Shown here: piece after piece, positions 1-6,408 of the stretch
Layout: each line of letters opens with the position of its first letter
Position numbering within the stretch: the stretch's first letter is position 1
Assembly: GCA_963761525.1 (NCBI GenBank)
Contig: CAVXHG010000010.1
Coordinates: forward strand, 248,001-312,000
DNA from: BOG-931 sp963761525
Lineage (GTDB): Bacteria; Pseudomonadota; Alphaproteobacteria; Rhizobiales; Xanthobacteraceae
Length of the DNA stretch: 64,000 nucleotides
Direction of reading: 5' to 3'
The notes under the pieces: generated by a model
The model's database searches: none
What the model was told of the DNA's origin: nothing
What the model saw: the letters and a program-made list of their open reading frames with translations, nothing else
Program-made: the position numbers and the translations under genes

Positions 1-71
1 ATGTCTTTGTTATAGTTATCAGCGCTTTTTGTACCTCCCTTGCTGCGCTGTCGAATGAAAGGATCACTTCC

Positions 72-233
72 ATGATCGAACGCACTGCCTCTGACCAAAA
101 TGAAGAAGCCATGCTGGACTTCGAAATCTCTGATGAGGCTATCGAAGCTGCAGCAGGCCCCGAACAGGGTATGTACACTCCGAATTTGTATTGTGGCCTC
201 ACCATGAACCCGGCTTGCGGTGGCGGTTATTGA
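72..233 (+). CDS. Small RiPP-like precursor peptide (candidate)
   Basis: A 53-residue reading frame opens with ATG about 8 bases after AAAGGA, a good ribosome site. The first two thirds are acidic and contain DFEISDEAIEAAAG, which looks like a leader ending in a small-residue cleavage site. The remaining 24 or so residues (PEQGMYTPNLY then CGLTMNPACGGGY) hold two cysteines, two threonines, aromatic residues and a Gly-rich tail. This leader/core split is typical of ribosomally made, post-translationally modified peptides, for instance lanthipeptides of Gram-negative bacteria. No modification enzyme or transporter lies to the right; the left side is outside the window. It sits in a degraded integrated element. 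The coding call rests on composition and ribosome site only; function is inference. Confidence 0.5.
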   Translation: MIERTASDQNEEAMLDFEISDEAIEAAAGPEQGMYTPNLYCGLTMNPACGGGY

Positions 234-381
234 TTGACTTCGTCTATTCTTCGAGAAGGCAAGCCGGGCAGTCTTTGCGCCTGCGGACTGCTAGGCTTGC
301 TATTGCGATAATCTTCCCCGCCAGTTCAGACGACAGCACCGGCCACGCAGTTTATGGACCGTTGAGTTACGCAAGGACCCA

Positions 382-517
382 TCACCAAACCTTCATTCCG
401 CCATCGACAACAATATCCGCGCCGATCGAACACGAGCTATCGTTGGAGGCGAGAAACAGCCACACTTGCAACCTCCTCGGGCCGGCCGAGGCAACCGAGG
501 AGTATCTTTTCGAGCAT
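382..517 (-). pseudogene. Remnant C-terminus of a short-chain dehydrogenase
   Basis: Read on the minus strand, this stretch gives MLEKILLGCLGRPEEVASVA, then after a one-base shift FLASNDSSCSIGADIVVDGG and MKVW followed by a stop. The pattern 'GRPEEVA...FLASxxSS...GAxxxVDGG' is the conserved C-terminal end of classical SDR oxidoreductases. Everything upstream, including the cofactor site and the YxxxK motif, is missing, and a stop codon lies just before the retained part. It is therefore a decayed fragment, not a gene. The open frame seen on the opposite strand here is explained by this remnant. The rest of 234-608 shows nothing else recognisable. Confidence 0.6.
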
Positions 518-608
518 TGACTAATCGCGCGTTTGGTTGGTTTCGATCACGCTATCCTTTTTTGAACACCTCCATCCTTTTGAACACCAATTGTTTCAGG
601 TGCTGTGA

Positions 609-1046
609 AATTCCACCGGAAGCAGAAGCAGTCTTGGCGAAGCGGCCACGCCGCAGTCTCCCAATGATCCTCCGAGAGATCAAGACGAGCAACACGTCGT
701 CTTCAAACTCTATAGCTACAGCGGCTTTGAAAAGATCGTGCAGCAGTTGCGCAAAGTAGTCGACGGTCTCCCAGGCCACTTCACACTCGATGCCTGTCGG
801 CACGGTGGCATGACAGAGTTGGAGGAAGCGGAATTGACCGAGGGTCAGGGCCGCACGCTGTCAGGGCACAAAACGGCTCAAGCGTATCGCGGCTACGCGA
901 AAGAGACGTTAGAGCGTGCGTTGTCGGCGACACGAAAACGCCACGCGCACAGGCTGGCGAACGAAACGGCGACAAACATTCAGAACGACCGCGAAAATGT
1001 CATTCAGAATGAGCCGAAAGAACAGAAAGCGATCGACGCTAAGTAA
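609..1046 (+). pseudogene. C-terminal fragment of a tyrosine recombinase/integrase
   Basis: The frame is open from just after a stop at 606-608 and becomes recognisable at about 723. It reads GFEKIVQQLRKVVDGLPGHF, then TLDACRHGGMTELEEAEL, then LSGHKTAQAYRGYAKET. This matches the catalytic C-terminus of phage-type integrases: the R of the RHxxR-like block, the SGH(K/T) block, and a tyrosine in AYRGYAK. The N-terminal core-binding domain and the first catalytic arginine are absent, so it cannot be a working integrase. A GTG at 738 could give a 102-residue product. It ends 21 bases from the 3' end of tRNA-Gln, the classical place for an integrase of an element inserted in a tRNA gene. Confidence 0.7.
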
Positions 1047-1067
1047 TTCTAAGTAAATCGAAAACTC

Positions 1068-1142
1068 TGGCTGGGGCGCCTGGATTCGAACCAGGGGATG
1101 GCGGAATCAAAATCCGCTGCCTTACCACTTGGCTACGCCCCA
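1068..1142 (-). tRNA. tRNA-Gln (anticodon TTG)
   Basis: The minus strand folds as a full cloverleaf. The acceptor stem TGGGGCG pairs with CGCCCCA, the D arm contains AGCCAAGTGGTAAGGC, and the anticodon stem GCGGA/TCCGC encloses the loop TTTTGAT with anticodon TTG. The T arm is CCTGG-TTCGAAT-CCAGG. A discriminator G and an encoded CCA end it at 1068-1070. The 3' end faces the integrase fragment, so this gene is the likely attachment site of the element to its left. Confidence 0.95.
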
Positions 1143-1325
1143 ACGTTGTCGGATTGCCGCCATATCGGGCTCGGAGCGGCGGGCGGAACATAGCGGCGCG
1201 ATCCTTACCGATCAATGCAGAGCAATAGTCTATCGCCCCTTTTCTATCGACGCCTGCCCGGCACACTATAATAATGTCTCATGGGCTGTCCGGCAGCGGC
1301 GTGAACCAGGTTGCGAAGAGGAACT

Positions 1326-2075
1326 ATGGCCGAGCCAGTTATCGTGAGCGATGACGGTGCCGTTCGTGTCATCCGGTTTAATCGTCCGGAGAAGAAGAAC
1401 GCGCTGACCCAGCCCATGTATGCCGCGATCACGCGAGCGCTCCGCGAGGCGCAGGCCAACGATACCGTTCGCTGTGTCGTATTGACCGGTAGTGAGGGTG
1501 TCTTTTCAGCCGGCGCCGATATCGGCGAGTTCCTGGAATCGGCAGAGAGCGGCGGGCTTCGGGTCCACACCACCGATTTCCTCAAAATCCTCGCCCACAA
1601 TCAGAAGCCGCTGGTTGCCGCCGTCGGCGGGCTCGCCGTCGGCATCGGCGTGACCATGCTATTCCACTGCGATTATGTCGTTGCAGCATCCAGCGCGACA
1701 TTCACAACGCCGTTTCTCAAGCTCGCGCTGATTCCGGAAGCGGGATCGAGCCTGCTTGCTCCGATGCGGATGGGCTATGCGCGCGCCTTCTCGATGCTGG
1801 TAATGGGCCGGCCGCTTTCGGCCGAACAGGCAAGAGAAGCCGGATTCGTCAATGAAGTCGTCGATGCCGCAGAAGTCGAGGCTGTTGCGCTCAAAGCCGC
1901 GAAGGAGATCGCCGCCCTGCCCGCCGGCGCTGTCGCCGTATCGCGGCGCCTGATGCGCGGCCACACAGAGGCCGTTGACAGGCAGATCGACATTGAGGTG
2001 GAGCAGTTCAAGGATCGGCTGACCTCGGAAGAAGCCCGCAGCGCTTTCACCACGTTTCTCTCGCGCAAGAAATAA
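1326..2075 (+). CDS. Enoyl-CoA hydratase/isomerase family protein
   Basis: This 249-residue protein has the usual length of the crotonase superfamily, which handles double bonds in acyl-CoA thioesters in the cytoplasm. FSAGADIGEF (about residues 62-71) is the CoA-thioester oxyanion loop, and KLALIPEAGSS (about 130-140) carries the second catalytic-region glutamate. The ATG at 1326 follows GAGGAACT and is preferred over an upstream TTG in frame at 1311. It is the first gene of a tight operon with an SDR (7-base gap) and an acyl-CoA dehydrogenase, which fits beta-oxidation of an unusual acyl chain. The exact substrate is not visible. Confidence 0.9.
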   Translation: MAEPVIVSDDGAVRVIRFNRPEKKNALTQPMYAAITRALREAQANDTVRCVVLTGSEGVFSAGADIGEFLESAESGGLRVHTTDFLKILAHNQKPLVAAVGGLAVGIGVTMLFHCDYVVAASSATFTTPFLKLALIPEAGSSLLAPMRMGYARAFSMLVMGRPLSAEQAREAGFVNEVVDAAEVEAVALKAAKEIAALPAGAVAVSRRLMRGHTEAVDRQIDIEVEQFKDRLTSEEARSAFTTFLSRKK

Positions 2076-2082
2076 GGACGAC

Positions 2083-2961
2083 ATGTCGCTCAAGGGAAAA
2101 ACACTGTTCATCACCGGCGCATCGCGCGGCATCGGCCTTGCGATCGCGCTACGCGCTGCGCGTGACGGCGCCAATATCACCATTGCCGCAAAGACCGCTG
2201 AACCGCATCCGAAGCTGGCCGGCACGATCTATACCGCAGCCGAGGAAATCGAGCGGGCCGGCGGCAAGGCGTTGCCGCTCATGGTCGATGTCCGCGATGA
2301 GACGGTCGTCAAGGACGCGCTGGACAAGACGGCAGTAAGATTCGGCGGCATCGACATCGTCGTCAACAACGCGAGCGCGATCCAGCTCACGGGCATAGCC
2401 GATACCGATATGCGCCGCTTCGATCTCATGCATCAGATCAACGCCCGCGGCACTTTCGTCGTATCGAAATGGGCGATCCCGTATCTGGAAAAGGCCGCCA
2501 ATCCACATATCCTGATGATCTCGCCACCACTCGACATGAAAGAAAAATGGTTCGCGCCGCACACCGCCTACAGCATGGCGAAATTCGGCATGAGCCTTGT
2601 GGTGCTGGGCCTGGCAGGCGAGCTGCGCCCGAAGGGCATTGCCGTCAATGCATTGTGGCCACGCACCATCATCGCAACCGCCGCGATCAAGAATCTACTC
2701 GGCGGCGAGAAACGGATGCGCCAGGCGCGCAAACCGGACATCATGGCGGATGCGGCCTACGCCGTTCTGACCAGCCCCTCGCGCGAGTTCACCGGTCACT
2801 TTCTGATCGACGATACTTTCCTCGCCGAACGCGGGGTAAGCGATTTCGAGCACTACCGTGTCGATCCGACCGAGCCGCTGGCGCAGGATTTCTTTCTGCC
2901 TGACGACGTCGCACCGCCACCGGGCGTACAGACAATCGAAACTTACGGAGACCGCCAATGA
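2083..2961 (+). CDS. SDR family oxidoreductase (HSDL2-like)
   Basis: This is a 292-residue short-chain dehydrogenase. TGASRGIGLAIA near the N-terminus is the NAD(P) glycine motif, NNAS (about residues 89-92) stabilises the fold, and YSMAKFGMS (about 164-172) supplies the catalytic Tyr and Lys. An unusual feature is ISPPLDM in place of the common catalytic Ser region, which together with the long C-terminus resembles the HSDL2/peroxisomal-type subgroup. AAGGACGAC precedes the ATG. The gene overlaps the following acyl-CoA dehydrogenase by four bases (ATGA), so the two are probably translationally coupled. A role in 3-hydroxyacyl-CoA or carbonyl-lipid metabolism is inferred. Confidence 0.88.
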   Translation: MSLKGKTLFITGASRGIGLAIALRAARDGANITIAAKTAEPHPKLAGTIYTAAEEIERAGGKALPLMVDVRDETVVKDALDKTAVRFGGIDIVVNNASAIQLTGIADTDMRRFDLMHQINARGTFVVSKWAIPYLEKAANPHILMISPPLDMKEKWFAPHTAYSMAKFGMSLVVLGLAGELRPKGIAVNALWPRTIIATAAIKNLLGGEKRMRQARKPDIMADAAYAVLTSPSREFTGHFLIDDTFLAERGVSDFEHYRVDPTEPLAQDFFLPDDVAPPPGVQTIETYGDRQ

Positions 2962-4733
2962 CCTATCAGGCTCCGCTCGCCGACATTGGCTTCGCTCTCA
3001 AACACGGCGCGGGACTTGGTCCGGCGATCGAGGAGGGCCTGTTCGGCGATCTCACCGTCGACGTGGTTGATGCCGTGCTGGAAGAGGCCGGCCGCCTTGC
3101 CAGCGAAGTGATCGCGCCGCTCAACCGCATCGGCGATGAATACGGCACACCGTTCAAGGACGGCGTTGTGACAACCGCTCCCGGCTGGAAGGAAGCCTAC
3201 ACCACTTGGCGGCAAGGCGGCTGGAATGGTCTCGCCGCGCCCACGGAATGGGGCGGTCAGGCGTTGCCGCAATCGATCAATATCGCCTGCATCGAAATGT
3301 GGAACTCCGCCGCCATGGCGTTCGCGGTCGGCCCGCTGCTGACCGTAGCCGCGATCGATGCGCTTTATGCGCACGGCTCCGACGAGCTCAAAAAAACCTA
3401 TCTCGCCAAGCTGGTTTCCGGCGAATGGACCGGCACGATGCAACTCACCGAACCACAAGCCGGTTCGGACGTCGGCGCACTGCGAACCCGGGCAGAACGC
3501 ACTCCCGACGGCACCTACCGCCTCATGGGCCAGAAAATCTTCATCACCTACGGTGAGCACGATCTCACCGAAAACATTATCCATTTCGTCCTGGCGCGAC
3601 TGCCGGACGCTCCGCCCGGCACCCGCGGCATTTCGCTATTTTTGGTGCCAAAGTTCCTGCTTAATGCGGACGGTTCGCCCGGCAAACGCAATGACGTGCG
3701 CGCCCATTCGGTTGAGCACAAGCTTGGCATTCATGGCTCTCCGACCTGCACCATGATCTTCGGTGACGACGGCGGCGCCACGGGTTTTCTCATTGGCGAA
3801 GAAAATGCAGGCATGGCCTGCATGTTCACGATGATGAACCGGGCGCGCCTTGCGATCGGCGCGCAGGGTGTCGGCATTGCCGAGCGCGCCTTGCAGCAAG
3901 CTTTCGCGTATGCGCGTGACCGCAAGCAGGGCCGGATGCCGGGGGTGAAGGCGACTGAATCCTCGCCGATCATCGACTATCCCGACGTCAAACGCATGCT
4001 GCTGACCATGCGAGCGCTAACCCAGGCGGCACGCGCGATTTGCTACGCAACAGCCGTCGCGCTCGATCGCGCCGAACGTTCGACCGACGCAGCAGTCCGC
4101 CAAGCCGCGAACGAGCGCCTGTCGCTGCTCACACCGGTCGCCAAAGCATTCTCCACCGATGTCGGCAATGAAGTCACATCGCTCGGCCTGCAGGTCCATG
4201 GCGGCATGGGTTTCATTGAGGAGACCGGTGCGGCGCAGCTGTTTCGCGATGCGCGGATCGCTGCGATCTACGAAGGCACTAATGGCATCCAGGCGATCGA
4301 TCTCGTGACCCGCAAGTTGCCGCTTGCGAATGGCGGCGCGGTGGCGGCCCACATCAAGGAGCTGGGCGACATCGTCGATGCTGTTAGCGCCAACAACGAT
4401 CCGGCGTTCGGCTGGACGGCGGTGCGGCTCGGCGACGCGCTCGCAAGCCTGACAAACGCGACCAAATGGCTGGCGGCCAACTTGGATAAAGAGCCGGAGT
4501 TGGTACTTGCGGGCGCCACGCCCTATCTGCGGCTGTTCGGGCTGACGACCGGGGGCTGCTATCTCGCACAGCAAGCTCTTATGGCATTGCGTCTTGGCGA
4601 GATTTCACAGCCACGCATCGCGCTGGCAAGATTTTTTGCCGAGAATTATGCGGTGCAGGCGGGCGCGCTCGAACGGACCATCGTTGAAGGCGGAGCGGGC
4701 CTCATTGCCGCCGATTCCGCGCTGGCCTCCTAA
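2958..4733 (+). CDS. Acyl-CoA dehydrogenase with C-terminal extension
   Basis: The product has 591 residues, longer than the roughly 380 of classical acyl-CoA dehydrogenases, and matches the subgroup with an extra C-terminal domain (PF12806 type). MQLTEPQAGSDVGALRT (about residues 162-178) is the FAD/substrate signature, GGMGFIEETGAAQLFRD and AIYEGTNGIQAIDL (about 415-450) are the C-terminal signature with the catalytic-base glutamate region. It would catalyse FAD-dependent alpha,beta-desaturation of acyl-CoA and pass electrons to ETF. A GGAG ribosome site lies ahead of the ATG. It is the third gene of the beta-oxidation-type operon. Confidence 0.93.
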   Translation: MTYQAPLADIGFALKHGAGLGPAIEEGLFGDLTVDVVDAVLEEAGRLASEVIAPLNRIGDEYGTPFKDGVVTTAPGWKEAYTTWRQGGWNGLAAPTEWGGQALPQSINIACIEMWNSAAMAFAVGPLLTVAAIDALYAHGSDELKKTYLAKLVSGEWTGTMQLTEPQAGSDVGALRTRAERTPDGTYRLMGQKIFITYGEHDLTENIIHFVLARLPDAPPGTRGISLFLVPKFLLNADGSPGKRNDVRAHSVEHKLGIHGSPTCTMIFGDDGGATGFLIGEENAGMACMFTMMNRARLAIGAQGVGIAERALQQAFAYARDRKQGRMPGVKATESSPIIDYPDVKRMLLTMRALTQAARAICYATAVALDRAERSTDAAVRQAANERLSLLTPVAKAFSTDVGNEVTSLGLQVHGGMGFIEETGAAQLFRDARIAAIYEGTNGIQAIDLVTRKLPLANGGAVAAHIKELGDIVDAVSANNDPAFGWTAVRLGDALASLTNATKWLAANLDKEPELVLAGATPYLRLFGLTTGGCYLAQQALMALRLGEISQPRIALARFFAENYAVQAGALERTIVEGGAGLIAADSALAS

Positions 4734-4792
4734 TTGCGGAAAACGGCGCACCGCATCTTCCTTCTCCCGCTGCTTCGTCTTAAGTGAGTGTC

Positions 4793-5722
4793 ATGTCTAC
4801 ACTCTTGATCAGCCATCCTGCGTGTCTGCAACATCTGACCCCGATGGGCCATCCGGAGCGACCCGACCGTTTGCGCGCTGTCGAGCAGGCGCTTGAGGCG
4901 GAAAAGTTTCAGGCTTTGGCCCGAGCCGAGGCGCCGATGGCGACGCTTGAGCAAATCGCTCTGTGCCATCCGATGGAATACGTCGAGGAGATACGCGAAG
5001 CATCACCCAAAGAAGGTCTTATCCATCTCGATGCAGACACTTCAATGTCGCCTGGCAGTTTTGAAGCAGCTTTGCGCGCGGCAGGTGGTGCAATTTTAGC
5101 CGTCGACGAGGTGTTCGCGAAGAAGACCAAGAATGCATTCGTCGCGACCCGGCCGCCCGGCCACCACGCCGAAACCGCTCGACCGATGGGATTTTGTTTT
5201 TTTGATAATGTCGCAATCGCCGCGCGACACGCGCAAGAGCGGCACGGTATCGGCCGTGTCGCCATCGTCGATTTCGACGTCCATCACGGCAATGGCTCGC
5301 AGGAGATTTTCTGGGACGACAAGTCGGTGATGTATTGCTCGACCCATCAGATGCCGCTGTTTCCCGGCACCGGTGCGGTTATCGAGTCCGGCGAGCACAA
5401 TACCGTCGTCAATGCACCGTTACGGCCGGGCGACGGCAGCGAGGCTTTTCACGCCGCCGTCGAATCCAGGATCTTGCCGCGGCTCGCTGAATTCAAACCC
5501 GAACTGATGATCATCTCGGCGGGTTTCGATGCCCACATGCGCGATCCGCTTGCGAGCATCAACCTTGACGAAAACGATTTCGTTTGGGCTACACAAAAGC
5601 TGATGGATATTGCAGATCGCCATGCCGATGGCAGGGTCGTGTCGGTGCTGGAGGGCGGCTATGACCTCCGAGCGCTCGGCAATTCGGTTGCCGCTCACGT
5701 CAATGCACTGATGCAAGGCTGA
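4793..5722 (+). CDS. Histone deacetylase superfamily protein
   Basis: This protein of about 309 residues carries the complete metal-dependent deacetylase signature: RPPGHHAE (the His-His pair), GFCFFDNVAIAARHA, DFDVHHGNG with the zinc-binding Asp and His, STHQMPLFPGTG, and ISAGFDAH with the second zinc Asp. GGYDLRALG closes the domain. Bacterial members act on acetylpolyamines, acetylated small molecules or acetyl-lysine; the substrate here cannot be told. ATG at 4793 gives MSTLLISHPAC, while a GTG at 4784 in frame is an alternative. It lies 19 bases before xseB, so the two may be co-transcribed. Confidence 0.9.
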   Translation: MSTLLISHPACLQHLTPMGHPERPDRLRAVEQALEAEKFQALARAEAPMATLEQIALCHPMEYVEEIREASPKEGLIHLDADTSMSPGSFEAALRAAGGAILAVDEVFAKKTKNAFVATRPPGHHAETARPMGFCFFDNVAIAARHAQERHGIGRVAIVDFDVHHGNGSQEIFWDDKSVMYCSTHQMPLFPGTGAVIESGEHNTVVNAPLRPGDGSEAFHAAVESRILPRLAEFKPELMIISAGFDAHMRDPLASINLDENDFVWATQKLMDIADRHADGRVVSVLEGGYDLRALGNSVAAHVNALMQG

Positions 5723-5741
5723 GGTTTACGGGGAGCCTTTA

Positions 5742-5993
5742 ATGCCGGAAAACAATAACAACGACGTCGCGAAGCTGCCGTTTGAACGCGCGATCGAAGA
5801 GCTTGAGTCGATTGTCAAGCGGCTCGAGGAAGGCAAAGTGCCGCTCGAAGAGTCGGTCACTATTTACGAACGTGGCGAGGCGCTAAAGCGCCGTTGCGAA
5901 GATCTGTTGCGGCAGGCGGAGGCGCGCGTGGAGAAAATCACACTGGACGCCCAAGGCAAACCGACCGGCGCTGAGCCGCTTGACGTTGAATAG
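5742..5993 (+). CDS. xseB: Exodeoxyribonuclease VII small subunit
   Basis: The 83-residue product has the short helical pattern of XseB: LPFERAIEELESIVKRLEEG, then PLEESVTIYERGEALKRRCE and LLRQAEARVEKI. XseB binds several copies along the coiled coil of XseA to form exonuclease VII, which degrades single-stranded DNA. The length is normal for the family. Coding starts at an ATG after GGGGAGCC. The large subunit gene is not in the window, which is common in alphaproteobacteria. Confidence 0.93.
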   Translation: MPENNNNDVAKLPFERAIEELESIVKRLEEGKVPLEESVTIYERGEALKRRCEDLLRQAEARVEKITLDAQGKPTGAEPLDVE

Positions 5994-6139
5994 GAACGCG
6001 GCGCGTTTGCATCGGTCGCGCAGCAACACGGTCGGCGCGTTTGGTTTTTGTTTTCCATACCCGAAAGGCAGTTCAAAACATCACTTGACAATTTAGAACA
6101 AAAAGTGAACATTTGACGGTCCGATTAAGGACCAAAGCG

Positions 6140-6397
6140 ATGAATTCGGACAAGCGAAGCGCATGGCTGCGCAAACTCGACGAGGAATGCCCACACCAGG
6201 TCGTGTTGCCGCGCCGGCAACTCGCCAACGACAGCGAGATCCTGGATTTCCTGATTAATTATGTCGGCAATTTCGACATGTACGTCGAAGACGACTACGC
6301 GGCATTTGTCCGCTACTGCTTCGAGGATCCGCTGGACGCCGATATTTTCCGCGCGCGATTCGAACCGAAAGGCGACCGCCTGAAGTTGGCAAGCTAG
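6140..6397 (+). CDS. Conserved small hypothetical protein
   Basis: This 85-residue acidic protein has no signal peptide or membrane segment. It shows a basic N-terminus (NSDKRSAWLRKLDEE), a central LINYVGNFDMYVEDDYAAF and a C-terminal FEPKGDRLKLAS. I do not recognise its function. The ATG at 6140 follows TAAGG by nine bases and is preferred to a TTG at 6113 that lacks a ribosome site. It stands alone, convergent with ligD. The 140-base gap to its left is AT-rich for this genome and could carry its promoter. Confidence 0.6.
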   Translation: MNSDKRSAWLRKLDEECPHQVVLPRRQLANDSEILDFLINYVGNFDMYVEDDYAAFVRYCFEDPLDADIFRARFEPKGDRLKLAS

Positions 6398-6408
6398 CCA
6401 GGCGAAAA

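Noticed and set aside
191..520. 109-residue plus-strand frame near the left edge
   Set aside because: It overlaps the end of the RiPP-like gene out of phase and lies over the SDR remnant on the minus strand; it has no recognisable domain.
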